DNA of 64,000 nucleotides. Origin: Pseudarthrobacter sp. NamB4 (lineage in GTDB: Bacteria; Actinomycetota; Actinomycetes; Actinomycetales; Micrococcaceae). The translations under genes were made by a program, and so were the position numbers. Under the pieces are notes generated by a model that ran no database searches, was not told the origin of the DNA, and was given only the letters and a program-made list of their open reading frames with translations. Every line of letters starts with the position of its first letter. Position 1 is the first letter of the stretch. The stretch lies in the NCBI RefSeq assembly GCF_005796185.1, contig NZ_VAHM01000003.1, forward strand, positions 124,001 to 188,000. The letters run 5' to 3'. Of the stretch, positions 37,325 through 45,317 are shown one piece after another.

Positions 37325-38386
37325 TTAAAGATTCTGGTGCAAAGCCACCACATCCGGAACCCCTGCTGGCATTCTGCCGTCAAGCAGTTCCGTGAAAAGC
37401 CGAAGGTGGTCGTTCACCATGCGTTCCTCGCTGAACCGTTCCGCCACAACCCGCCGGCACACGTTCCGATCCAGGCCCGCTGCCTGCTGGATGAAGCCGG
37501 CCAATTGTCCAGTCGATCCCAAGCAGCCTGTGCGTCCGTGCTCGATGATTTCGGGTGCTGAACCTATCAAAGTGCCTACTACCGGGGTCCCAGTCGCCAG
37601 CGATTCGATCATCACCAGCCCGAAAGGCTCCGGCCACTGGATTGGATTCAGGAAAGCCACTGCCTCCCCCATCAGTTTGTACTTGGCGGCATCATCCACC
37701 TCGCCCACAAAGTCTTCGTTCGGTCCCAAGATTGGTTCGATGACCTCACGGAAGTAACGGATCTCTCCCTGCTCGCGCATCTTGACCGCGATCCTCAGCG
37801 GAATTCCGGCCTCGCGGGCGATCATGACCGCTTCCAGCAGTCCCTTGTCCGGACAAGCCCTCCCTACGAAACACAGATAGCCTCCACTGCCGGAACCCGT
37901 CGGCACGGACGAGAGGTCCATGCCGTGGTGAATCACGCGGGTGACAGGAACCTCGGGAGCACGTGAACACTGATCCCGGGAAATGGCGATGAGTGCTGCT
38001 TTCTGCGCAATGGCGCTGTAAACGTCCTTGGCTTCGGCGTTGAGCGGGCCGTGGATCGTGGTTACCAGGGGGATATGTTCCGGCCGCTGCAGATAAAGCG
38101 GGCCGGCCATCGTGTGGTCATGAATGATGTCCACCTCATCCAGTCCGGCGTACGCCCGGACGACATGGCTCAGCTCGGAAAGAGTCAGGTTCAACTCCTC
38201 CGGAATTGAGGGCCTCATCCCTGCCACCTTCGGCACGGGGCATCCACTGTCCGACGGTGCCGCCAGTAACACCTCATGTCCGGCAGCAGTGAAGCCCCTG
38301 GCGAGGCTGTCCACCACTCTTTCCGTTCCGCCGTACGTCATTGGCGGGACCGTGATCCAAGGTCCTGCAACCAGTCCTATCCTCAT
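37325..38386 (-). CDS. Glycosyltransferase family 4 protein
   Basis: This 353-residue GT-B glycosyltransferase starts MRIGLVAGPWITVPPMTYGG. The acceptor-domain loop GGTERVV follows, and the nucleotide-sugar domain has YLCFVGRACPDKGL and EPFGLVMIESLATGTPVV, including the family EX7E pair. It transfers a sugar from an NDP-sugar to an acceptor. The ATG at 38386 has GGAGG at good spacing, so the longer frame to 38485 is not used. It leads a probable operon with the debranching-type enzyme. Confidence 0.93.
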   Translation of the reverse strand: MRIGLVAGPWITVPPMTYGGTERVVDSLARGFTAAGHEVLLAAPSDSGCPVPKVAGMRPSIPEELNLTLSELSHVVRAYAGLDEVDIIHDHTMAGPLYLQRPEHIPLVTTIHGPLNAEAKDVYSAIAQKAALIAISRDQCSRAPEVPVTRVIHHGMDLSSVPTGSGSGGYLCFVGRACPDKGLLEAVMIAREAGIPLRIAVKMREQGEIRYFREVIEPILGPNEDFVGEVDDAAKYKLMGEAVAFLNPIQWPEPFGLVMIESLATGTPVVGTLIGSAPEIIEHGRTGCLGSTGQLAGFIQQAAGLDRNVCRRVVAERFSEERMVNDHLRLFTELLDGRMPAGVPDVVALHQNL

Positions 38387-38605
38387 CCCTGACCTCCATG
38401 AAATGACAGGCCGGGCTCCCCAGCAGGCCGGGCGCCTTTCCCGCGGATCACTCCAGATCCGCGAATGCTGTTCGGAGTACAACAAGGCGTCTGCTTATCC
38501 CACAATCTGACTATTGCCCACGAACCCCCCGCAGACAAGGCCCCCTGTGCCGGATCTCACGACCCTCCATGGAATGGCAGGTGACGCCCTGCTGTTGGGC
38601 AGGAC

Positions 38606-39304
38606 ATGAAGATCGAAATCTGGTCCGACGTCGCGTGCCCCTGGTGCTTCATCGGCAAGCGGCGCTTCGAAGCAGCCCTCGCCGCCTTCCCGCACCGCGA
38701 TTCAGTGGAAGTGACCTGGCGCAGCTACCAGCTGGACCCCACCCTGCCGGAACACTATGAGGGAACCGAACTGGAGTACCTGAGCAGCCGTAAGGGACTT
38801 CCGGCGCAGCGGGTTTCACAGATGTTCGATCACGTGGCGCAGCAGGCACGAGCTGAAGGGCTGGACTACCGTTTTGACGCAGTGGTGGTGGCCAACAGCT
38901 TCACGGCGCACCGGCTGATCCACCTGGCTGCAGCGCACGGCAGGCAGGACGAGGCCAAGGAACGTCTGCTTAGCGGCCACTTCGAACATGGCCAGGACAT
39001 TGGCAGCCGTGAATACCTGACGTCGCTGGGCGTGGACCTGGGCCTAGGCCGCGGCGAGGTGGAGGAGCTGTTCACCACGGACAAGTACGCGAACAGCGTC
39101 CGGTCCGATGTCGAGGAGGCGCGGTCCCTGGGCATCAGCGGCGTCCCGTTCTTCGTCATCGACCGTAAGTACGGGCTCTCGGGCGCCCAGCCCGCCGAAA
39201 CCTTCACGGCCGCGCTCAACCAGGCCTGGCAGGAATCGAACCCCCTGGTGCTCGTGAACTCAACCGACGCTGACGCCTGCGGCCCCGACGGCTGCCAGGT
39301 TTAG
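38606..39304 (+). CDS. DsbA family oxidoreductase, FrnE type
   Basis: This 232-residue thioredoxin-fold protein starts MKIEIWSDVACPWCFIGKRR, with the CPWC active-site pair at residues 11-14, followed by an all-helical insertion. The C-terminal block GISGVPFFVIDRKYGLSGAQ carries the cis-proline. Members of the FrnE group act as cytoplasmic disulfide oxidoreductases or polyketide-associated isomerases. A C-terminal pair CGPDGC is an extra potential redox or metal site. It is followed after 55 bases by a TetR regulator gene. Confidence 0.93.
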   Translation: MKIEIWSDVACPWCFIGKRRFEAALAAFPHRDSVEVTWRSYQLDPTLPEHYEGTELEYLSSRKGLPAQRVSQMFDHVAQQARAEGLDYRFDAVVVANSFTAHRLIHLAAAHGRQDEAKERLLSGHFEHGQDIGSREYLTSLGVDLGLGRGEVEELFTTDKYANSVRSDVEEARSLGISGVPFFVIDRKYGLSGAQPAETFTAALNQAWQESNPLVLVNSTDADACGPDGCQV

Positions 39305-39329
39305 CCGGGCGGTCATGCCGGTAGGGCGG

Positions 39330-39356
39330 TTTACTGACACATAGCGGTAAAGTGTC
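39330..39356. promoter_or_regulatory. Overlapping inverted repeats before the TetR gene
   Basis: TTTAC (39330-39334) with GTAAA (39347-39351) and GACAC (39336-39340) with GTGTC (39352-39356) interleave just upstream of the ATG at 39360 and cover a TAAAGT -10-like element. This is a plausible autoregulatory operator. Confidence 0.45.
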
Positions 39357-39359
39357 TGT

Positions 39360-40010
39360 ATGCCCAGGATTTCAGCGGCCAGCAACGCCGAGCAACGCGC
39401 GGACACCCAGCGCCGCATCCTTACTGCCTTTGGCGAGCTGCTGTTTTCCCACGGCCTGCCTGGGCTGACCATGACGGACGTGGCCCGGCACGCCGGCGTG
39501 GGCCGGACCGCCGTCTACAACTACTATGCGGACATCGAAGAGCTGCTCATTTCCTATGCGCTGGAGGAAACAGAGAAGTTCCTGTCCGAGCTGCGCGAGG
39601 AGCTCGGCCGCCTGGACAACCCGGTGGACCGGCTGGCACTGTACGTGCGCGCCCAGGTGGTTGACCTCAGCCGCCGCCACCTGCCTCCTGGACCCGCGAT
39701 GGGGGCGGTGCTGTCGCCGTCGTCCTTTGCCAAACTTGCCGACCATGTGGGCGAGCTGAGCGTCCTGCTGCAGGGCATCCTGCGGGACGGGATGGAACAG
39801 GGCTACCTGCCTGCTGGAGACGTCCACCAGCAGGCACAGCTGATCCTGGGCACGCTGTCCTCCAGCGCCGCCAGGGGCAGCGATGAACCCGCCGAACTGG
39901 AGGCGCGGGTAACCAGGACGGTGCGCTTCATCCAGTTGGGTGCCGGCGCACGGTTCGACGACGCCGGCCACCCCGTGCGCGTTGCCCCGCTTCCCGCCGT
40001 GGCCAGCTAG
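39360..40010 (+). CDS. TetR/AcrR family transcriptional regulator
   Basis: This 216-residue regulator has an N-terminal TetR helix-turn-helix (LTMTDVARHAGVGRTAVYNY) and a helical ligand domain with no recognisable ligand type. The ATG at 39360 lies directly beside the inverted repeats, leaving almost no leader, so the transcript may be nearly leaderless. It is in line with the DsbA-type gene and may control it or itself. Confidence 0.92.
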   Translation: MPRISAASNAEQRADTQRRILTAFGELLFSHGLPGLTMTDVARHAGVGRTAVYNYYADIEELLISYALEETEKFLSELREELGRLDNPVDRLALYVRAQVVDLSRRHLPPGPAMGAVLSPSSFAKLADHVGELSVLLQGILRDGMEQGYLPAGDVHQQAQLILGTLSSSAARGSDEPAELEARVTRTVRFIQLGAGARFDDAGHPVRVAPLPAVAS

Positions 40011-40079
40011 TTACCCTGTCAGCTGTGATCCTGATCAGAACTGTTCAGCAACCCGGTTTGACAGCGCAACTGCCGGCCC

Positions 40080-40757
40080 TCAGGGAGTGGGCGCCGCCGT
40101 CGGGACAACCGGCACCTGCTGGTCATCTGCGATGCGCCGGCTTTCGCGGGGACAACTGAGTGTTCCGGGCGTTTGGTCAACGAGCTCGGGTGGCGTCAGC
40201 CCCCTGTAATCCTGCGCCAGGATCACATCAACGCTGCCGTCCAACCTGCCGTCCTGGAAGTAGTCGGACCCCGCAAGGTTCCGCTGCACACTGAAGGCCG
40301 CCGCCTGTCCGGCTGCCCCGGAAATTACCGCGGCAACGCCACGGTAACCGGCGTCGATATTGGACACCGCACCCACCACGAACTTCCTGGCCAGGAATTC
40401 GTCCGCCACGGTGCGGGCAAGTCCTGGCCGGCTGGTGGAGTTGTAGACGTTCAGGTTGATCTGATCGTTGGGAGTGTAATCGAAGGTTGCATCCGGGCAG
40501 GCGGAGACGGTCTCTTCGGCAGCAGGCTCGGCGGCAGGAATCTTCAACCGCCCATCAATGATGGCCAGGGCGGTGATGATGGCCGCCACGATCAGGCCGA
40601 TCAGGAGGACCAGGACCACCCCGTGCAGGGAGCGGCGGCGGATGCGGGCGGTATCGTCGGCATCGCGGGCAGCGTCAAAGGTGGCACGCAGTTCGGAGCC
40701 GGTGACAACGTGGTGGCCGTGGAGGACGCTGGGGTCCTGCTGCTTGTTCCTAGCCAT
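40080..40757 (-). CDS. LytR C-terminal domain membrane protein
   Basis: This 225-residue protein has one membrane segment (VVLVLLIGLIVAAIITALAI, residues about 45-65), then an extracytoplasmic LytR_C domain (DQINLNVYNSTSRPGLA, FVVGAVSNIDAGYRGVAA). LytR_C proteins are envelope-associated in actinobacteria. The ATG at 40757 overlaps the stop of the small upstream gene by 8 bases, so the pair is co-translated. Its C-terminal tail is rich in Pro, Val and Thr. Confidence 0.87.
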   Translation of the reverse strand: MARNKQQDPSVLHGHHVVTGSELRATFDAARDADDTARIRRRSLHGVVLVLLIGLIVAAIITALAIIDGRLKIPAAEPAAEETVSACPDATFDYTPNDQINLNVYNSTSRPGLARTVADEFLARKFVVGAVSNIDAGYRGVAAVISGAAGQAAAFSVQRNLAGSDYFQDGRLDGSVDVILAQDYRGLTPPELVDQTPGTLSCPRESRRIADDQQVPVVPTAAPTP

Positions 40758-41049
40758 CGAGCACCAGGACACGGGCGTGGATCGCGGTGCGCTGGTGCAG
40801 GGCGGTGCGGACTGCGCGATGCAGCCCGTCCTCCAGGTACAGGGTTCCCTGGTACTGCACCACGTGCGGGAAAAGGTCGCCGAAAAACGTGGAATCTTCA
40901 GCCAGCAGGGCCTCGAGGTCGAGGGTGCGCTTGGTGGTCACCAGTTCGTCCAGCCGGACCGGACGCGGCGGGAGCGAGGCCCACTCCTTGGGCGTCGTGT
41001 AACCATGGTCGGGGTAAGGGCGGCCCTCGCCCACAGCTTTAAAGATCAC
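40750..41049 (-). CDS. Small conserved actinobacterial protein, ParB-like region
   Basis: This 99-residue protein, starting at GTG, contains PPRPVRLDELVTTKRTLDL and YLEDGLHRAVRTALH. The DGLHRA block resembles the active loop of ParB/sulfiredoxin-like proteins (usually GxHR). It is found next to LytR_C genes in relatives, where it has sometimes been given a toxin-antitoxin-like name; I see no toxin partner here. The function is unknown. It overlaps the LytR_C gene by 8 bases. Confidence 0.75.
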   Translation of the reverse strand: MIFKAVGEGRPYPDHGYTTPKEWASLPPRPVRLDELVTTKRTLDLEALLAEDSTFFGDLFPHVVQYQGTLYLEDGLHRAVRTALHQRTAIHARVLVLDG

Positions 41050-41194
41050 CTTGCCACACTAGGCATCCTGCACGCTGAGCGAAAGTGCCCGGCCCCTGCC
41101 TCTGCAGGTTGTGGCCAAACAGTGACCAAGCGTTACATGGTTCCACGGCGGCTGGCGGCACGGGCGGCCCCGGCACTGCTGACAGAATAGGACC

Positions 41195-42124
41195 ATGACA
41201 GCACCCCAGGCCCCTGCCGCGTCCGCACCCGCAGCCCACCCGCCGGCAACGCCGCCGCTGGCGCTCCTGCTCGATGTGGACGGGCCGGTGGCAAGTCCTG
41301 TCACCCGCAACGTGAAGCCGGAGATCATCGATGACCTCGTGGCCCTCGCCGCAGCCGGAATTCCGGTTGTTTTCAACACAGGACGCTCCGATGCCTTTAT
41401 CCGTGAACAGGTCATGGAACCCATGATCACCGCCGGAATTCCCGCCGGCACCATCATCCACGCCGTGTGCGAGAAGGGTGCCGTGTGGTTCAGCTTCACG
41501 TCAGCCGGTCCTGGCCCCATCCATGTGGACCGGGAACTCGCCGTGCCTGCGGCCTACGGCGACGACATCCGCCGCATGGTGGCCGAGGACTACGCGGCGC
41601 ACATGTTCTTTGACGAGACCAAGCGTGCCATGGTGTCGGTGGAGCAGCACATCGGGGTTCCCAGCGCAGACTACCTCGCGGAGCAGAAACTCTTCGACGC
41701 CGACGCCATGGACCTGATGGCGCGCCACGGGCTGGGTGTTGTGCGGCTGGACCACCATGCCCCCAATTCCGACGACGAGGTGGACTACCGCGTTGACCCC
41801 ACCATTATCTCCACAGACATAGAGTCGGTGCGGCTCGGCAAGGACCTGGGCGCCAGCCGGGCGGTGGAGTTGCTCGCCGCGCAGGGGATCACCCCTGAAG
41901 CGTGGCGGACCGTGGGCGATTCGCGCACGGACTACGCCATGGCCGATTGGCTGCACCACAACGATCACGCCGTCAAGCATGTGGACGTCCGCCCCGCGGA
42001 CGGGATTCCGGCCAAGCCGTACGCCATCCTCACGGCCGGGGACCTGGGGCTTGGGGAGTCCGTTATCCATGACGACGCCGGCGGTGCCTTCCTGCGCAGT
42101 TGGCGGGAGGCGCTGGGCGCCTAA
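41195..42124 (+). CDS. HAD family hydrolase
   Basis: This 309-residue phosphatase of the haloacid dehalogenase superfamily has LLLDVDGPVAS (motif I DxD), VVFNTGRSDAF, and a motif IV-like VGDSRTDYAMADWL. A 30-residue Ala/Pro-rich N-terminus precedes it. The cap domain between these motifs is of the C2 type, common for sugar-phosphate phosphatases. The metabolite dephosphorylated is unknown. It precedes the Stealth-type gene by 96 bases and could act on a related sugar phosphate. Confidence 0.88.
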   Translation: MTAPQAPAASAPAAHPPATPPLALLLDVDGPVASPVTRNVKPEIIDDLVALAAAGIPVVFNTGRSDAFIREQVMEPMITAGIPAGTIIHAVCEKGAVWFSFTSAGPGPIHVDRELAVPAAYGDDIRRMVAEDYAAHMFFDETKRAMVSVEQHIGVPSADYLAEQKLFDADAMDLMARHGLGVVRLDHHAPNSDDEVDYRVDPTIISTDIESVRLGKDLGASRAVELLAAQGITPEAWRTVGDSRTDYAMADWLHHNDHAVKHVDVRPADGIPAKPYAILTAGDLGLGESVIHDDAGGAFLRSWREALGA

Positions 42125-42220
42125 GCCCCTTCCGGCGGAGTGCGCCGGAAACCTGCAGTTACCCCGGCAGGGCTATCATGCACGTAGGAACGCTCACCTT
42201 TCACCAGCACGGAGACAGCC

Positions 42221-43816
42221 ATCACAGAAGCACCGGTACAGGACGAGGTCTACTTCGGTGGCCAGGCGTCCGTAGAGGAACAATTTCACGAGGAAGCCAC
42301 CTCCGCGGCTGCGGAGCGGCGCCTCAACCATCGGCCCGACGTCATCAGGCACCGGGGACGGTATGCGCTGATCAACTACAACAGGACCCACTACCAGGCC
42401 ATGGTCGAGGACCTGCTGTTCCTGCGGACTGTCCTCGCGGACGCGGGCCTGGCGTACCTGCTGGTGCGCGGCAACAATGACCGGCCCGTCATAGCCCTGG
42501 ACTGGAAGGACCGGAAGAAGCTCCGCGCGGCCCTGGTGGAAGCCTGCCGGGATGAGCCCTTTTACTCCATGACCGTGGATGCCAAGAAGAAGACCTCCAT
42601 CCTGGTTGCCGACGGCGAGCTTTCCACCAACCGGCAGACGCGCATCTTCCGGCTTTACCGGCCCCGGGTCGAGCCCGGGGGCGGCTTCGAATTCGGCGCG
42701 TCCGCGGGCGTACAGATCGAGCTGTGGTCCTTCAAGGGCGACGAAATCGTCCTTCCGATCGAAAACTCCCTCACCCGCAGGACAATGCTCCGGCAGGATG
42801 CCGTGCGCGGCACCGTTGAGCGCTATGGGCACACCTGGCCCACCATCGAGAACATGTTCGCCGACCACGCCAGCGATATCAGCTTTGACATCGACCTGGT
42901 GTTCTCGTGGGTGGACGGCAGCTCCCCCGAGTACATCGCGGCCAGGCGGGCCCAGCAGAAGGACGTGGTCCTGGGCGAGGGCGATGACCACGAGGCCCGC
43001 TTCCGGCAGATCAACGAACTGAAGTACGCCCTCCGGTCGGTGTACATGTTCGCGCCGTGGGTACGCCGGATCTTTATCGCAACGGATTCACCGGCTCCGG
43101 AATGGCTGGCTGAACACCCGTCGGTGACCATCGTCCGCAGCGAGGAGTTCTTTTCGGACCCCTCCGTCCTTCCCACGCACAACTCACAGGCTGTGGAGTG
43201 CCAACTCCACCACATCGATGGACTGTCGGAGCACTTCCTGTACTCCAATGACGACATGTTCTTTGGCCGGCCGGTCAGCCCGGATGTGTTTTTCACTCCT
43301 GGCGGCATCACCAAGTTCATCGAGGCCGAAACCAGGATTGGCCTGGGCGAGAACGCGGCAGAACGCAGCGGTTTCGAGAACGCGGCGCGGGTCAACCGGA
43401 AACTGCTATGGAACAGGTTCGGACGGATCACCACGCGCCACTTGGAGCACTGCGCCGCACCCCTGCGCCGCAGCGTGGTGGCGAAGATGGAGCGCGAGTT
43501 CCCTGAGGAGTTCCGCAAGACGGCAGCCAGCCGTTTCCGTGCGGCGGACAACATCTCCGTCACCAATTCCTTCTACCATTACTACGCCCTGCTCACGGGC
43601 CGTGCCGTGACACAGACGGCCGCGAAGGTCCGCTACGTTGACACCACCATGCGGGTTGGCCTGAACTACCTGCCCAAGCTGCTGTCCAAGCGGAATGTGG
43701 ACTTCTTCTGCCTGAACGATGGCAGCTTCCCGGAGGTGGACGCTGACGAGCGGGCCAAACTGGTCACCGATTTCCTGGAAAAATACTTCCCGGTCAAGGC
43801 GCCCTGGGAGAAGTAG
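42221..43816 (+). CDS. Stealth family sugar-phosphate transferase, probable non-AUG start
   Basis: Stealth proteins transfer sugar-1-phosphate units to make capsule-like polymers. The 531-residue protein has conserved regions CR1 (RGRYALINYNRTHYQAM), CR2 (DIDLVFSWVDGSSPEY, then RQINELKYALRSV) and CR3 (AVECQLHHIDGLSEHFLYSN, DDMFFG). A CR4-like end (FFCLNDGS) follows. CR1 begins before the first ATG (42401). No ATG, GTG or TTG lies in frame between the upstream stop (42185) and 42401. ATC at 42221 follows GGAGACAGCC at ideal spacing, so I place the start there. Either AUC initiation or a mutated start codon explains this. An ATG-42401 start would delete CR1. A strong bidirectional hairpin follows. 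Confidence 0.82.
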   Translation: MTEAPVQDEVYFGGQASVEEQFHEEATSAAAERRLNHRPDVIRHRGRYALINYNRTHYQAMVEDLLFLRTVLADAGLAYLLVRGNNDRPVIALDWKDRKKLRAALVEACRDEPFYSMTVDAKKKTSILVADGELSTNRQTRIFRLYRPRVEPGGGFEFGASAGVQIELWSFKGDEIVLPIENSLTRRTMLRQDAVRGTVERYGHTWPTIENMFADHASDISFDIDLVFSWVDGSSPEYIAARRAQQKDVVLGEGDDHEARFRQINELKYALRSVYMFAPWVRRIFIATDSPAPEWLAEHPSVTIVRSEEFFSDPSVLPTHNSQAVECQLHHIDGLSEHFLYSNDDMFFGRPVSPDVFFTPGGITKFIEAETRIGLGENAAERSGFENAARVNRKLLWNRFGRITTRHLEHCAAPLRRSVVAKMEREFPEEFRKTAASRFRAADNISVTNSFYHYYALLTGRAVTQTAAKVRYVDTTMRVGLNYLPKLLSKRNVDFFCLNDGSFPEVDADERAKLVTDFLEKYFPVKAPWEK

Positions 43817-43825
43817 AAGGCAAAA

Positions 43826-43873
43826 GAACAGGGCCGCCTCCCGTAATTCGGTTACGGGGATGCGGCCCTGTTC
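43826..43873. terminator. Bidirectional terminator between Stealth and phosphodiesterase genes
   Basis: GAACAGGGCCGC at 43826-43837 pairs with GCGGCCCTGTTC at 43862-43873, and an inner CCCGTAA/TTACGGG stem extends it. It lies between two convergent genes. Confidence 0.85.
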
Positions 43874-43924
43874 CTGCGCCTGAGCTTCTCATGCCTGCCA
43901 GGTTTCCGGACTGGGCAGGAGTTC

Positions 43925-44854
43925 CTAGCGGCCCGCAGGCAGTCCGAGCTTCGCGCTGTTCCGCTGCTTGGCGGTCTCGGGGATGCGGATGCCAGCGGCA
44001 GCCAGCCGTCGCTGTGTCTCGTCCGGGGAGACATACTCCCCCACCGTCGTCGAGCTGCCCAGCGGAACCACCGAGTGCACGATCGTGTGCTCGTATACAT
44101 GCACCAGGTTGAAGGACTGCCCCGCGTCCTGTCCGCGGGTGCCTCCCACTGGCACATTGAGGTCCTGGGTGTAGCAGCTCGCCGAAGCCACCGAGACCGG
44201 GATGCCGGCAAAGGTGGCCGTCGTCGAGTAGTGCAGGTGGCCGGCGAGAATGCTGCGGACATCCGAATTCCGGATGACTGCCTCGAGCGATGCCTGGTCC
44301 CGCAACTCAACCAGCACCGAAAGGTCAAGAACTGAAGGCACGGGCGGGTGGTGCAGTGCCAGGATGGTGCCGTCAGGGGCAGGGGTGTCCAGCTGCCGCG
44401 TCAGCCATTCCAGCTGGGACGCGCTCAGCTCCCCATGGTGAAAGCCGGGCACTGTGGTATCCAGGGTGATGACCCGGAGCCCATTGACGAAGTAGCTCTT
44501 GTCCACGGGATGATCAGTGGCCGGTTCATCAAGCAGGGCCGTCCGGAAATTGGCGCGGTTGTCGTGGTTTCCCATGGCCCAGATGATTTCCGCGCCGAGT
44601 TCCTTGCATGCCGGTTCAACGATGCCGCGAAGCTTCGCGTAGGCTCCCGGTTCGCCCTTGTCTGCCAAATCTCCCGTGAAGATGACTGCCTCCGGCCGCG
44701 CCCCGGATGCCTTCACTTCTTCGAAAAGTTGGATGAGGCGCGCTTCGCTGTCGACGACGCCGTAAAGGGGGTCCGGCCCTCCCATCAAGTGGGGATCGCT
44801 CAAGTGGAGTAGGAAGTGGCGTGGCCGGGGGTGTTCGGCCTCGATGTGCTCCAT
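43925..44854 (-). CDS. Metallophosphoesterase, cyclic nucleotide phosphodiesterase-like
   Basis: This 309-residue class III phosphodiesterase has the metal motifs [29 protein letters not shown] and GHLHYS in order. It is similar in layout to CpdA and mycobacterial Rv0805, which hydrolyse cAMP and other phosphodiesters. It is a single gene on the minus strand, with an AT-rich control region upstream that holds an 11-base direct repeat. The link to the CRP-like site at 27.7 kb, through cAMP, is only suggestive. Confidence 0.92.
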   Translation of the reverse strand: MEHIEAEHPRPRHFLLHLSDPHLMGGPDPLYGVVDSEARLIQLFEEVKASGARPEAVIFTGDLADKGEPGAYAKLRGIVEPACKELGAEIIWAMGNHDNRANFRTALLDEPATDHPVDKSYFVNGLRVITLDTTVPGFHHGELSASQLEWLTRQLDTPAPDGTILALHHPPVPSVLDLSVLVELRDQASLEAVIRNSDVRSILAGHLHYSTTATFAGIPVSVASASCYTQDLNVPVGGTRGQDAGQSFNLVHVYEHTIVHSVVPLGSSTTVGEYVSPDETQRRLAAAGIRIPETAKQRNSAKLGLPAGR

Positions 44855-44907
44855 TGCTGCCTCTGTGGTCGGTGGGAAACGGCGCTTCCCTTGTACCCTT
44901 CAGTAAT

Positions 44908-44946
44908 ATTTATCCAATCAGACATTGGGCAAATTTTGGGTAAATT
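44908..44946. promoter_or_regulatory. Repeated TTGGxxAAATT elements upstream of the phosphodiesterase
   Basis: TTGGGCAAATT (44925-44935) is followed immediately by TTGGGTAAATT (44936-44946), a tandem pair differing at one base. An inverted relative, ATTTATCCAA, lies at 44908-44917. The block lies 54-92 bases before the phosphodiesterase start and could bind a regulator. Confidence 0.45.
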
Positions 44947-45017
44947 GCCGCAGGTGATGTGGAAAAAGATGAAAGAACTGCGCTTTTGCAGGTCCGCATT
45001 CGCCTGGAAGCCCCTAG

Positions 45018-45237
45018 TCAGGCAAGGGCCTCTTCAATGGCGTCAATGACCTCCGGCGCATCGGGCTCCACGGTAGAGCCCCGCATACTGGGGCGTGAAA
45101 CCGCAGTTGGAGGCAACGTTGGCCACCATCACCACCTTCCCCTTGAATCTGCCGAAGTCAGTGGCGGTACCGTCGTTCAGGGTCAGCGGGATCTGGTACA
45201 AGGGGGGCACAGGCTGCGTCCTCGGGTAGTTGTCCAT
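45018..45237 (-). pseudogene. Glutathione peroxidase remnant with internal deletion
   Basis: The minus strand encodes the first part of a glutathione peroxidase, including the active-site block NVASNCGFTPQY, then runs out of frame and stops at 45043. In the next frame the normal C-terminus appears (EPDAPEVIDAIEEALA, stop at 45018-45020). The middle of about 95-100 residues is missing, so an out-of-frame internal deletion joined the two ends near 45065. The protein cannot be functional. The starting Met is at 45237. Confidence 0.8.
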
Positions 45238-45317
45238 GCTTGGAATTCGTCGCAAAGGGACAACCGTGCTGGCCCCGGCTTGGTGTTCCTGCATGGCCTT
45301 CCCCATAAAGCCGGCGG

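Noticed and set aside
42178-42480. ATG at 42178 as the start of the Stealth protein
   Set aside because: It is in a different frame from the Stealth coding sequence and would need a frameshift; the AUC start with a good ribosome site is simpler.
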